Origin: Ecytonucleospora hepatopenaei
Lineage: Eukaryota; Microsporidia; Enterocytozoonidae
DNA length: 64,000 bases
NCBI GenBank assembly: GCA_026692725.1
Contig: JAPMUG010000005.1
Coordinates: forward strand, 62,001 to 126,000
Direction: 5' to 3'
Shown: piece after piece, positions 48,706-58,205 of the stretch
How positions within the stretch are numbered: position 1 is the stretch's first letter
How the letters are laid out: every line of letters begins with the position of its first letter
The notes under the pieces: generated by a model
The model's database searches: none
What the model was told of the DNA's origin: nothing
The model's input: only the letters and a program-made list of their open reading frames with translations
Program-made: the position numbers and the translations under genes

Positions 48706-49467
48706 TTATATTTTAAAATATAAATAAATTATATTCATAATATACTGATAAAATTCTTTAAATGCTAGTTTAGATTCCCCATACATCCTGTTATAAAACG
48801 TTATGGGATATTCTTTTATTTTGTAATTTGCATACTCTGCACGTGTAATTAGCTCTACTTGAACACCAAAACCATTTGCAATTGTCTGATCCAACAACTT
48901 CTTCAACACTTCTGTTCTGTAAATTCTGAAACTGCACGTTAAATCGCTAGTTTTTATTCCTAGAAGGGTCTGTGCAAAAATATTAGCAGATGCAGAAATC
49001 AACTTTCTTTTAAAAGGCCAGTTGCACACTTTCCCATGCACTTGCATTTCTTTGTTTAAATTGCTGGTAAGGGAAACAACTTCATTTTCATTTCCAGCAT
49101 ATTTTGTTCTTTTTGCATATCTTGTTGAACTTACAATGTCATACTTTTTACAGTATTTTGCCATTCCTATTATATCAAATGGATTTTGCTGTAGATCCAC
49201 GTCTAATATGATTGTGTGGTCAAAAACACAGTGTTTTATGCCTTCTTTATATGCGCTACCCAACCCTAATTTTCCATTTCTTTCAATTACCTTAACATTT
49301 TCAAATTGTTTGTTTTTTACAATGTTTGCAGTTCCATCTGGAGAGTTGTCATCCACCACTATAATTAGAAAAGGTTCTTTCATTTTACTGAAAATTAAGG
49401 TTAATATGTTAATCATGCACAATATGTTAGCTGCTTCATTATATGTTGGTAAAATAACATTAAACAT
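48706..49467 (-). CDS. DPM1: Dolichol-phosphate mannosyltransferase, Dpm1-type (GT2)
   Basis: Dpm1 makes Dol-P-Man from GDP-mannose at the ER, the donor for O-mannosylation and GPI assembly. The 253-residue protein has the GT2 fold motifs VILPTYNEAANI (residues 4-15), VDDNSPDGTANIV, the acidic DVDLQQNP loop, GLGSAYKEGIKH and the conserved VTRAEYANYKIKEYPITF-like region near the C-terminus. It lacks the C-terminal membrane segment of yeast Dpm1 and so is the animal/fission-yeast type that would need Dpm2/Dpm3 partners. The usual DADLSH motif is changed to DVDLQQ. An ACCCT motif lies just before the ATG (49471-49475). Confidence 0.92.
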   Translation of the reverse strand: MFNVILPTYNEAANILCMINILTLIFSKMKEPFLIIVVDDNSPDGTANIVKNKQFENVKVIERNGKLGLGSAYKEGIKHCVFDHTIILDVDLQQNPFDIIGMAKYCKKYDIVSSTRYAKRTKYAGNENEVVSLTSNLNKEMQVHGKVCNWPFKRKLISASANIFAQTLLGIKTSDLTCSFRIYRTEVLKKLLDQTIANGFGVQVELITRAEYANYKIKEYPITFYNRMYGESKLAFKEFYQYIMNIIYLYFKI

Positions 49468-49470
49468 TTT

Positions 49471-49475
49471 AGGGT
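49471..49475 (-). promoter_or_regulatory. ACCCT motif before DPM1
   Basis: The minus strand reads ACCCTAAAATG, placing a CCC-like microsporidian signal three bases from the initiator. This implies a transcript with an extremely short leader if transcription starts there. Confidence 0.55.
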
Positions 49476-49623
49476 GTTATTTTATTTGATGCTTTTACTA
49501 TTTAAAAGAAATGTTTGTAATTTTTTACTTAATAGAAATGTTTATGACTAACTAACAAAACTTTAAATAAGATTTAAATAAATTTTATGTAAGCTTGTTT
49601 TGTTAAAAAACAAAATTTAACAA

Positions 49624-49628
49624 ACCCT
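49624..49628 (+). promoter_or_regulatory. ACCCT motif before TOP3
   Basis: ACCCT ends nine bases before the ATG at 49638. It faces the DPM1 start across a short divergent spacer, and both starts have the motif. Confidence 0.55.
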
Positions 49629-49637
49629 AAAAAGAAT

Positions 49638-51842
49638 ATGCTGGTGTTGAATGTGGCCGAAAAGCCTTCTGTTGCCAAATCCATTTCTTATATGCTTTCA
49701 AAGAATGTTCAAACAACAAGAGGAAAATTCAAATATTGCCCAAACCATACTTTTGATTATGAAAATGATAAAATGATATTTACAAGTGTTGTTGGCCATT
49801 TATACGACAGTGAATTTCCACCAGAATATAAAAATTGGAACACATGTGACGAATTTGAATTATTTGACGCTGAAATTATAAAGAGCATAAAAGAAGATTT
49901 AAAGGGAATCAAGGAAAACATTCAAAATTTAAGCAAAAATGCACAGTTGGTGATTATTTGGACCGATTGTGACAGAGAAGGTGAAAATATAGGATTTCAA
50001 ATAAAAACACTGATAAATAAAAAAATAGTTGTAAAAAGGGCCAGGTTTTCTGGGATTTCTAAACATGAAATAAAAAATGCGTTTGAATCCCTTTGTGAAA
50101 TAAATTTAAATGAGTCAAATGCAGTTGATGCAAGAATAGAACTTGATTTAAGATGTGGAAGTGTATTTACACGTTTGCAAACATTACACCTGCAAAAAGC
50201 ATTGGGTAAGGAAAATGCATTTGGAAGCAACAAAAAACAAGTTATTTCCTATGGACAGTGTCAAATTCCAACTTTAAATTTTGTTGTTGAAAGACAAAAA
50301 CAAATTGACGCTTTTGTTCCAGAAACTTTCTATAGTTTGAAGCTTGTCCACAATAAAAATGAATTTTCATGGGAAAGAGGAAATGTATTTGATAAAAATT
50401 TTGTAGTTCATATGTACAATATTTTATTTGGTGCCAAGTATAAGGTAAAAAGTGTAAATTGTAAAGAGATTGTAAAATATTCTCCGCTTCCCCTGAGAAC
50501 CGTAGAGCTCCAAAAAACATGTGCGTCTTTTTATAAAATGTCAGGAGATGAAATTATGACAATAGCTGAAAAGTTGTACAACAGGGGATACATAAGCTAT
50601 CCAAGAACAGAGACAGATTCTTTTCAAAATAATTTTGGATTTAAAAGAATTCTAGAAAAACTTAAGGAAGATGAAAAATATGCTGAATATTTGGAGGCAT
50701 TTGAATTTAAAATGCCTAGAAAGGGTAAAAATGACGATCAGGCTCATTCTCCCATATATCCTTTAAAGGGAGGAAATGACCTAAGTGGAAAAGATAGAAA
50801 TGTTTATGATTTTGTTGCCAGGAGATTTATGGGCTGTTGCAGTAAAAATGCAACTGCAGATGAAACAACCATAGAAATCTGTGCAAGTTTTAAGGCAGGT
50901 AACAATAATTTGGTAGGCGAATATTTTAAGTTAAAAGGCATAAAAATTAAACAAAAAAATTATTTAAATATTTATATATATGAAAGTTGGGGAGATAAAG
51001 AAATTAAGAAATGTGAAAAATATACAGAAGGATCCGATTTGAATCCAGAAGATATGGATTTGTCAATTATTGATTCACGGACAACATCCCCATGTGATTT
51101 GACAGAAAAAGATCTTATTGTTTTAATGGATAAGAACGGAATCGGGACGGATGCTACGATCCACGAACACATTAGTAAAATTCAGGCAAGAAATTATGCA
51201 TATAAAGTAGGACAATATATTAGACCAACAGATTTAGGAATGAATTTAATAAATGCGTATAAAACACTAGAATTACCCATACATGAGTGTAAGATAAGAA
51301 AAGAAATGGAAGAAAACTTAATTTCTGTGTGTGCAGGTAAAATGAGAAAGGAAGATCTTGTTCAACGAGAAATTAAAATATATAAAGAAATATACACCCG
51401 ATTCAAAAATCAAATAGAAAAATACGTGGAAGTTATGAAGGTAGAAAATGATTTTAAAAAAACCACAAAGAAAAATACAGGAAAAACATACACAGATGTG
51501 GTAAAAAAACAAAAGGTTGAAAATTTTACGAAAAATGAAAGTATTTTGTGCAAATGCCGGGAGAATGCAACAAGAAAGCAGTGTCTTAAAGGCAAGAACA
51601 AAAACAGATATTTTTACGGTTGTTTTTCTTTTCCTAAAAAATGTGATTTTTTTATGTGGGAAGGCGAGGAAAATAAAGGAATGCATTTTAAAAGAAGTGA
51701 GGTTGTTGATGAAGTAAAATGCGATTGTGGAAAATCCGCTGTCAAAAAAACAAGTTCCACTGAAAAAAATCTAGGCAGGCAATTTTACGTGTGTAATAAA
51801 TCATATAAACAGTGTAAATTCTTTCAGTGGGTTGAAAAATAA
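49638..51842 (+). CDS. TOP3: DNA topoisomerase III
   Basis: Type IA topoisomerase that relaxes and decatenates DNA with a RecQ-family helicase and Rmi1. The Toprim domain is seen in VAEKPSVAKSISYML and the WTDCDREGENIGFQ acidic motif (about residues 115-128). The catalytic tyrosine is Tyr321 in GYISYPRTETDSF. The type IA core continues to about residue 600. The C-terminus has two cysteine-rich zinc fingers (CKCRENATRKQC...CDFFMWE and CDCGKSAVKK...CKFFQWVEK) of GRF/topoisomerase type, which yeast Top3 lacks but Top3-alpha has. At 734 residues it is complete. Confidence 0.96.
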   Translation: MLVLNVAEKPSVAKSISYMLSKNVQTTRGKFKYCPNHTFDYENDKMIFTSVVGHLYDSEFPPEYKNWNTCDEFELFDAEIIKSIKEDLKGIKENIQNLSKNAQLVIIWTDCDREGENIGFQIKTLINKKIVVKRARFSGISKHEIKNAFESLCEINLNESNAVDARIELDLRCGSVFTRLQTLHLQKALGKENAFGSNKKQVISYGQCQIPTLNFVVERQKQIDAFVPETFYSLKLVHNKNEFSWERGNVFDKNFVVHMYNILFGAKYKVKSVNCKEIVKYSPLPLRTVELQKTCASFYKMSGDEIMTIAEKLYNRGYISYPRTETDSFQNNFGFKRILEKLKEDEKYAEYLEAFEFKMPRKGKNDDQAHSPIYPLKGGNDLSGKDRNVYDFVARRFMGCCSKNATADETTIEICASFKAGNNNLVGEYFKLKGIKIKQKNYLNIYIYESWGDKEIKKCEKYTEGSDLNPEDMDLSIIDSRTTSPCDLTEKDLIVLMDKNGIGTDATIHEHISKIQARNYAYKVGQYIRPTDLGMNLINAYKTLELPIHECKIRKEMEENLISVCAGKMRKEDLVQREIKIYKEIYTRFKNQIEKYVEVMKVENDFKKTTKKNTGKTYTDVVKKQKVENFTKNESILCKCRENATRKQCLKGKNKNRYFYGCFSFPKKCDFFMWEGEENKGMHFKRSEVVDEVKCDCGKSAVKKTSSTEKNLGRQFYVCNKSYKQCKFFQWVEK

Positions 51843-51859
51843 AAATATGTTTGTAACCC

Positions 51860-52177
51860 ATGAGAGAACAAAAAAGAAACACCTTTTTAAAAGAGGTAAG
51901 AATGATGTTGTATGCCTTTGGCGATGTGGAAACACCCAGAATTGATACCACTTCTGTTGTTCACAATTATTTATGTGAGTATTTAAGTACGCTGCTAATA
52001 AAAACACACAAAATGGCGCAAATCAAAGGAAAAACAAAAACCGAGGATTTGTTGTTTTTTCTTAAGAGGGACAGGACAAAATATACAAGAGTTAAAAATT
52101 TACTGCTTACCAACGAAGAACTAATAAATGCAAGGAAAATTTTTGAAGCCAAAGATTATGAAAAAGATGAAAAGTAA
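51860..52177 (+). CDS. TAF13: TFIID subunit TAF13
   Basis: The 105-residue histone-fold protein matches TAF13, which pairs with TAF11 in TFIID. The marks are LYAFGDVETPRIDTT at the first helix-loop, then LLIKTHKMAQIKGKTKTEDLLFFLKRD and KYTRVKNLLLTNEELINARK. Length matches the histone-fold core only, as expected for a reduced genome. It starts 17 bp after the TOP3 stop and its own stop directly abuts the stop of the oppositely oriented gene at 52178, an extremely tight arrangement. Confidence 0.92.
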   Translation: MREQKRNTFLKEVRMMLYAFGDVETPRIDTTSVVHNYLCEYLSTLLIKTHKMAQIKGKTKTEDLLFFLKRDRTKYTRVKNLLLTNEELINARKIFEAKDYEKDEK

Positions 52178-53017
52178 TCATGTGTTTGAAGTGTCTTGCT
52201 TGTATGGATTTGAAAAGTATTGGAATTTTACAGGTTTGGTTGATTTTTGTGAAGAATAGCAGCAAAAGGTAATTAAATTATTTTTTTCAATGTCTGTAAG
52301 AGACAAAATGTCATAAAATTCGTGCATTGTTTCGAGAGTGGTAAAAGGAAGAAAATTGTGGTGTAAAATATCAATGAAATATTGCAGGTTAAATGTTTGG
52401 CAAAAGTTAATTTCACTGTTATTTTCTGTCTCACTCTCTGTGTTTGAATCTTCAGAAAGAAATCTCCTTGTATTATGAAAATAATTGTCTTTTTCAGTAA
52501 TTTTTTTAGGTTTAAAATTAGATGGAAGAGCAAAAGTAAAAGTTCCTTGTTTTGTAAGCTGGTCGTACTCAACCGATAGTTGCTTTCCCGATATTTTTTT
52601 GTTGAAAATTCTACCAGCCGCTCTCTTTATGGTTACTTCACTGTAATCATTCATTAATTTTGTGGTGGTTTTAAAAAACTTATGCTTTTTGCTATGTAAA
52701 GCGGAATTAACAAAAACCTGGTAAACTTGATGTTTTTTTGTCTTTATAAAAACATCTGTAACTATAATTATGTTGGTAAAATACGTGAGTTTGTTTAGTA
52801 TTTCTTTATCAAAATGATTGTGAAGCACTGAAATGCATTTAACAAGAGGCTTATAAATGTGTTTTCCTTCTTCTGAGTAAATTCTCTTGCATTTTAAACC
52901 CAATCGGTCAAGAATGTTTAAAACAGTCTGAAGTTTATTAAGACCAGCGTGTCCTGTTACGACCAGTGGGAATTTTTTGTGGATAATGTGTTCCTGTATA
53001 TCATCTACACACTTCAT
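52178..53017 (-). CDS. Possible Rad17-like clamp-loader protein with degenerate P-loop
   Basis: The 279-residue protein begins with an AAA+-like start: FPLVVTGHAGLNKLQTVLNIL sits where a P-loop should be, but the GxxGxGKT pattern is degraded to GHAGLNKLQ, so ATP binding is doubtful. Later, ATIKRAAGRIFNKK-like sequence (VTIKRAAGRIFNKKISG) and the segment FIDILHHNFLPFTTLETMHEF followed by YDILSLTDI resemble the post-AAA region of Rad17/Rad24. Rad17 loads the 9-1-1 clamp at damaged DNA. If right, the protein is half the usual length. Support is by pattern only. It ends directly against TAF13. Confidence 0.6.
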   Translation of the reverse strand: MKCVDDIQEHIIHKKFPLVVTGHAGLNKLQTVLNILDRLGLKCKRIYSEEGKHIYKPLVKCISVLHNHFDKEILNKLTYFTNIIIVTDVFIKTKKHQVYQVFVNSALHSKKHKFFKTTTKLMNDYSEVTIKRAAGRIFNKKISGKQLSVEYDQLTKQGTFTFALPSNFKPKKITEKDNYFHNTRRFLSEDSNTESETENNSEINFCQTFNLQYFIDILHHNFLPFTTLETMHEFYDILSLTDIEKNNLITFCCYSSQKSTKPVKFQYFSNPYKQDTSNT

Positions 53018-53274
53018 CTATAATTATGATATATTTTATATTGTTTGTTATATATTATAAATATATTGTGTGTATTTTAATTGCTTTGTAAATTATAAAT
53101 TTTATATAAAAATTGCTAATAGGGGAATAAAAGTAATATTTTTATTTGTAAAATTAAATTTTAAAAATACATTTTATATAATTAAAAACATGAAATAAGC
53201 TATAATTTTTAAGGTTAATCGATTTTTTATTAAAATAACACTTGCTTTGTTATGACCTGTTTAACCCTTTAATT
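53018..53274. other. AT-rich spacer with ACCCT near the right end
   Basis: About 255 bp. ACCCT at 53264-53268 sits six bases before the next ATG. Nothing else is seen. Confidence 0.45.
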
Positions 53275-54348
53275 ATGATATTATGCAAAATAAACCTTAT
53301 TTTATGTGCGTATAGTTTAAGTGGATATAACAAAGAAACAGAATATGCCACAATACAAACATTTAAAAGCTATGCTAATTTAACAACTATTTCTGAACTT
53401 ACCTCTTCTTTTCCAAATGAATTTATTTTAAATCAATTGTTAGAAAGTGTTAAGGGTAAATGTGAAGAAAATAACATTAGTCTAATAAAATCATACTATG
53501 TGGGAAATAGAAAATTAAAGGTTAATTTGGGTAAATCTGTTGATGAAATATTACTGGACGCATTTAAATTTGTAATTGGGAAATTTACAAAAAAAGTTTG
53601 GTTTATGTATGATTTCTGTACAACTAAACATGACTTACGTACTTTTTTAGAAAAAAATTATAAAAATAAAAAATTGAATAAAAAAGATCGCGAGGATTTT
53701 GTTTTTCTAAGAAAACAATATGAAAACATGGGAATTTTTTTGAAAAAACAAACTATTTCTAATGTTTTTGATTTATTAGAAGATTATGATGCTATTTATG
53801 ATAATTATAAACAGTTTAAAATTAATTTTAGGCAGTTGCAATATTTTTGTAAACATTTTCAAGGTGATTTTAATCAACTAGACAGCAAAATTTAATTAGA
53901 AGAAAAACATTTAAATTATGACGAAGATGATTTAGATCATAATGGTGCTTATTTGGAGTGCATGATTTTAAAAGAAGTAAACAAAGAATTACAACAATGT
54001 AACGAAAAAATCACAGAAATTTTATTTGAATTGAATCAAAATGAAAATTTATTGATACATTTTACTTTTTTTATTTTATACAAAACATTAGAAGAAATTT
54101 TTAAAAATGAACTTGAACAAAAGAAAACACGTTTAACATTTGGAATATTTCAATATTATCCATTAGAATGTTGTAACACACAACTTAATTTACTTTTCCA
54201 CATAATTGAAAAAGTTATGTTTGTTGATCTATATATGTATGATATTAATTTTATAAGAGACAACCACTTTGAATTATTTAGTGAAATTGATAAAAGTTAT
54301 AAGCGTATTAAAGAATTTTTATCAAGTTATAAAAAAATATATAAATAA
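53275..54348 (+). pseudogene. Predicted secreted protein with an in-frame TAA, unknown family
   Basis: The start is the ATG at 53275, giving signal peptide MILCKINLILCAYS; the frame upstream opens only with TTG. The first 207 codons end at a TAA (53893-53895). The same frame stays open after it, with 19 codons before the next ATG, and runs to a TAA at 54346-54348. The downstream part is as complex as the upstream one (HFELFSEIDKSYKRIKEF) and helical. It has no homologue I can see here, so this may be one broken gene or two genes. The domain is alpha-helical with several cysteines, and it lies next to the repeat block. Confidence 0.6.
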
Positions 54349-54879
54349 AATTTTATTGTTTTTGTAAAATACATCTTTAGCATAGATATATTTGTAACAT
54401 TTCTAAATACAATAAATAAATAAATTTTAAAAGACTCATTAAACTAAGAAGCTTTTTAAATATAAAGAACTTTTGATAAATTTTCTTTAAGAAAACTTAT
54501 TTAACAAGATTTTTTACAACTAAAAATTTGGGTCAAATAAAAAATATTTCACCCCCAGGTAAAAATTTTTTTAACTGACATTTTACAAAGAAGAAAATTT
54601 TTTACTTGATTTAAAAAAAAACAATTTTGAAAATTGCAAATTTAACGATTTAAAAATATATAAAAACTAAAGTTTAGATACAATTGATTACAATCGATGT
54701 GTTTTAAACAATTTTAATTCTAATTAAATACCGAATATATCATAAAAATACAATATCAACATATTTGTATCAAATTTTTTGATTAAAAATCATTAAAATT
54801 TTAAATATTATTTTACAAGAGGGAAATTTTTTTATTTGACCCAAAAATTTATATAAATACAAATTTATTGATAAAATAA

Positions 54880-55265
54880 TAAAAACATATAAATACATGA
54901 TTAATCTTATTTTTTTAAATGCAATAAACCAAACCCAAAGAAAAATAAAAAAACACTATGCGACTAAGAATAATGAATAAATTTGTATATATGATAAAAA
55001 ATTTGTTTATTGCAAAAGCTAGAATGATGTTTTTTATAGAATTTTTTGTGAAAATTTAGTAATGAATAAATTTGTATAAATACTAAGACTACTCAGTTTA
55101 TAAATTATAAAAACAATCTGCGGATTTCATCTTGCCTTGGAATCGTTATATACAAACTCACAAAAAATTTTTACAAAATACAAAAATGCTGAAGTGCTTT
55201 GGTCAAAGGCCCTAATTTTAAATTGCGTGTAAAGAAAGCGTTGCTCATGGACCTAAAACCAGTCC
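54880..55265 (-). repeat. Repeat R, copy D (minus), interrupted by element S
   Basis: On the minus strand it aligns with copies at 57330-57570 and 60360-60480: the CCTTTGACC block, GTGAGTTTGT, the GATTCCAAGGCAAGATGAAA block and TGCGG. The repeat is split at 54970-55081 by a copy of element S with a 7-bp duplication of ACTAAGA. Confidence 0.75.
54970..55081 (+). mobile_element. Element S, 112-bp insertion with 7-bp target duplication
   Basis: The insertion is flanked by ACTAAGA at 54963-54969 and at 55082-55088. Copy A of repeat R (reverse complement near 57475) has a single uninterrupted GACTAAGACTACT, an empty site. The element begins ATAATGAATAAATTTG and ends TAATGAATAAATTTGTATAAAT, so it carries direct repeats at its ends, with TTTGTTTATTGCAAAAGC and ATGATGTTTTTTATAGA in the middle. 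It has no coding capacity. Confidence 0.8.
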
Positions 55266-55764
55266 GTAAATAAAAACAACCAGCTTCCTAAATTTTTAAA
55301 TATACTTTATTTATTAACGCAAAATTTTATAGATTTATTAATATTTGTTTTACGTTGTTTTAATATTAGTGTAATAAATTTATAAGTTTTTTATTAGTTG
55401 TTATCATTTTTAAAAAAGTTTTTACAAGTGATTTTTATAAATTGTTAATAAATGTGTATCTAAAGATATACAATTCTTTTATTCAAATAATAGATGGTAG
55501 ATTATTTAAAAAATTTTATTTTAATTTAAAAAATATTACAATGTTATGAAAATTTATAAAGTTTTTTAATATATTTATATAATTTTTAGCATAAATTATA
55601 AACTACTATCAAAAAAACATAATAAAACTTAAAAAATTAGTCTTTTTGAAAAATTTTTAATTTTAAAAAGTCTGTTAAACAAAAACAAAATTTTAAAGAA
55701 AAATTTTTTTAAGAAGTTTTTTATAAAAAAACACAAAAATATTTTGTTAAAAAAATAATATATA

Positions 55765-55892
55765 GAGTTTTCCGATCTAGTTCGTCTTTTTCCCGATCAA
55801 TTTCGTTTTTTCCCTATCAATTTTGACATTTCCCGATCAAGTTCGTTTTTGTCCCCAACAATTTCGTTTTTGTCCCTATCAATTTCATTTTT
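55765..55892 (+). repeat. Left subterminal 21-bp tandem array of foldback element 1
   Basis: About six imperfect units of TTTTTCCCGATCAATTTCGT type. Variants replace CCCGATC by CCCTATC or CCCAACA. No spacers are present between units. Confidence 0.85.
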
Positions 55893-56019
55893 TTATTTCA
55901 GAAAATTGTTAACCCATGGTTTTTGATAAGGTTTCAAACGATATTAAAAACAATTTAAGTATTGATTTAAACAATAATACTACTACTAATATGTTTAAAA
56001 ATAACCACGTGTTTTTCTT

Positions 56020-56115
56020 GATTTTTTATCATAAGGGTTTGTTTATTGCAAAAGTTAACATGATGTTTTTTATATAATTTTCTGTGAGCATTTTAGCAAT
56101 TAATAAATTTATTTT
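56020..56115 (+). repeat. Element S copy inside foldback element 1
   Basis: TTTGTTTATTGCAAAAGTTA, then ATGATGTTTTTTATATAATT, then CTGTGAGCATTTTAG and AATAAATTTATTTT align with element S at 54970. Confidence 0.75.
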
Positions 56116-56134
56116 TTTTCTTTTATTTTTTTGA

Positions 56135-56198
56135 AAACGAAATTGATCGGGAAAAAGACGAAATTGATCGGAAAAAAACGAACTAAATCGGAAAACTC
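56135..56198 (-). repeat. Right subterminal array of foldback element 1
   Basis: About three units in inverted orientation (ACGAAATTGATCGGGAAAAA), shorter than the left array. Confidence 0.85.
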
Positions 56199-56534
56199 TA
56201 AAATCAAATTTAATATAGTTGAAATTACTGAACATAAAAAAACAAATAAATAAATAGTTTAATTTAAAAATCTTTATTTAAAAACAAGAATATTTTAAAT
56301 ATGTTTTTGAAAAAAGTTATAGCATAAATTTTTATAAAAATAATAAATATATAAAGCATTTATTTCGAATAGTGAAAAAACTATTTTTTATTAACTAAAA
56401 AAATAAAAGAGTATTTTTTTTCTTTAAAATTTTTATTAAAAGTAAAACAATTGTACTTAAATGAATTTTTTACAAATTTTTTAGAATGCAAAAAAACAAG
56501 CACTAAATGAATAATTTTTTATTTTTTTACTTTT

Positions 56535-56645
56535 ATTTGATTTTTTTATCCTAAGGGCTTGTTTATTGCAAAAGCTAGAATGATGTTTTTATAGAATTTT
56601 CTGTAAGTAATTTAGTATTAAAAAACTTTGTGTATATATATACTT
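56535..56645 (+). repeat. Element S copy
   Basis: Preceded by TCCTAAGGGC, then the TTGTTTATTGCAAAAGCTAG and ATGATGTTTTTATAGAATTT core. Its end is diverged (AAAAACTTTGTGTATATATA). Confidence 0.75.
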
Positions 56646-56869
56646 TTATTTGTTTTTACAACAAAAAATAACCTAAAAGTTTGTTTAATATTATATTTTT
56701 TAATTAAAAACAAAAAAAAACAACTTTTTAATATAAAAGAAATAGTTATTTTTAAAAAATTTTACAAAATAAAATTAAAAAATTGTTTTTAATTTTTATT
56801 GACCTTCATTAATGAAAAAAATTTTTTTGAGTTTTTGTAAACAAAAATGAAAAATGTAAAAAAAAGTTT

Positions 56870-57570
56870 TTCTGTTCATTATAAAAACATCCCGCATGAG
56901 TAAAAATTTTTTAGAGCTCGTTAGAACATTTGAATAATGTGTAGGAGGGCAAGAACCATATGGCCAAGCCAAAAATGGTAAAGACGAGATGGTAACACCC
57001 GCTAATAGATCTCTGGTAACAAGATTATGTTTGTAGCAGTAAGCTACATTTGTAAAACAGTGTATATTTTTATATACGTTTGTATGTGCCGCAGAACGAA
57101 CGACTTCTTTTACTATTAACATTTATTAACAATTTTTAAAAATTTTTTAAATTTTTAATTTATTATTTAATAACATGTCTAACAAAAAGGAAAAAAATCT
57201 TAAAAATTTATACAAAAGATTAAAAAGCTTTTAAAAAATGGTAAAAATTGTTAAAAGCTTTTAACCAAGGGGGTTGATTCTGTGGTTTGGATGGTTAAAA
57301 GCTCCATAAGCAGCGCCCCCTTCACACACGGCTTGAAATTAAAGCCTTTGACCGAAGCATTTCGGCATTAGTGTATTTTAAATAGATTGATGTGAGTTTG
57401 TGTATGGTGATCCCAAGACTTCATGAAAGCTGCAGGTTGTTTTTGTAATTTGTAAATTAGTAGTCTTAGTCGCATAGTGCGTTTTTTTAATTTCCTAAGG
57501 GCTTGGTTTATTGCATTTAAAATATAAGGTTAAACATGTATTTATATGTCTTGTTATTTTATGAATAAAT
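56870..57570 (+). repeat. Repeat R, copy A (longest copy)
   Basis: The copy is relatively GC-rich at its left (56895-57110), where it contains AGAGCTCGTTAGAACATTTG and TAATAGATCTCTGGTAACAA. It then shares ATGTCTAACAAAAAGGAAAA with copy C, and from about 57320 ACACACGGCTTGAAATTAAA, CCTTTGACCGAAGCATTTCG and GGTGATCCCAAGACTTCATG with B, D and others. It ends GCATAGTGCGTTTTTTTAAT. Two hairpin-forming stretches (57330-57346 and 57352-57365) lie in it. A minus-strand frame of 108 codons at 56796-57122 is probably chance. Confidence 0.75.
57330..57365 (+). other. Two adjacent hairpins conserved in repeat R
   Basis: GGCTTGAAATTAAAGCC folds as GGCTT/AAGCC, and CCGAAGCATTTCGG folds as CCGAAG/TTTCGG with a G-T pair. 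In copy B (60377-60393 and 60399-60412) both persist, with the G-T pair becoming G-C. Confidence 0.55.
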
Positions 57571-58114
57571 TTGTTTATATATAAACTTATAACAAAAAAA
57601 ATAGAAAACAAAAAGAACTTTTTAAAATGTCTATTATATCTTTATTTTTATTTTTAGATTTTAAGAATTGATTAACACCTTCCAAAAAATAAAGCCAAGG
57701 TCCCCAGAAGAGTCCAAAGGAAACGGGAGGCAAAGCTGTTCAGATTTTGGTAATGTAGGTCAAAAGCCCATATACAAGCACAACTGGTTTAAAGTAAATT
57801 AGTTGAGAAAAAGTGTCCAGCGTGTGGTGAAATATTTAATTATTGAAAGATGTAAAAAATTATATTTTAAGTAAACAACAAGTTTTCATGCAAAGAGAAG
57901 GAAAAAAAATTTTATAAGTATATTAATATAAAGTTTTTATTGTGTACTAAAAAGAGATGATTTGTTTAGATAAATTCTAAACATTACTTTCAACACGACT
58001 AAAAATTTAATTTTTAAACCGACGAATTTTAGCATTTTATTAAGTTTAAAATAATGTGTATTTGTGTAAAGTAGTTTAAAAGCAAAAATAAAACTGCAAG
58101 TTATTTTTTATTTT

Positions 58115-58205
58115 AAAAACTTGTTTAATGCATAAACAAGTTTGCTGTTTCTATAAAAGTTTATGTGAGTAGCTCAGTATTGAATAAACATGTAAATTTA
58201 TAATA
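58115..58205 (+). repeat. Diverged element S copy
   Basis: The order ATGCATAAACAAG, TGTTTCTATAAAAGTTTA, TGTGAGTAGCTCAGTATT and GAATAAACATGTAAATTTAT follows element S but with many changes. Confidence 0.55.

Larger units (their letters stand above)
55765..56198. mobile_element. Foldback-like element 1 (434 bp)
   Basis: The left end begins GAGTTTTCCGATCTAG at 55765 and continues with a tandem array of about 21-bp TTTTTCCCGATCAATTTCG units to about 55892. The right end is the inverted counterpart, with arrays from about 56135 and ending CTAAATCGGAAAACTC at 56198. The arrays of both ends carry the ATTTCG variant. Between them lies a short unique stretch and a copy of element S. The ends are built from subrepeats, as in foldback-type transposons. 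Left flank is TATATA; a clear target duplication is not certain. Confidence 0.75.

Noticed and set aside
56796..57122. 108-codon minus-strand frame in repeat R copy A
   Set aside because: It lies in a dispersed repeat, has no counterpart in other copies, and has no family resemblance.
57000..57470. rRNA fragment in the GC-richer part of repeat R copy A
   Set aside because: I could not match any conserved SSU or LSU block, and the sequence recurs as diverged copies in both orientations.
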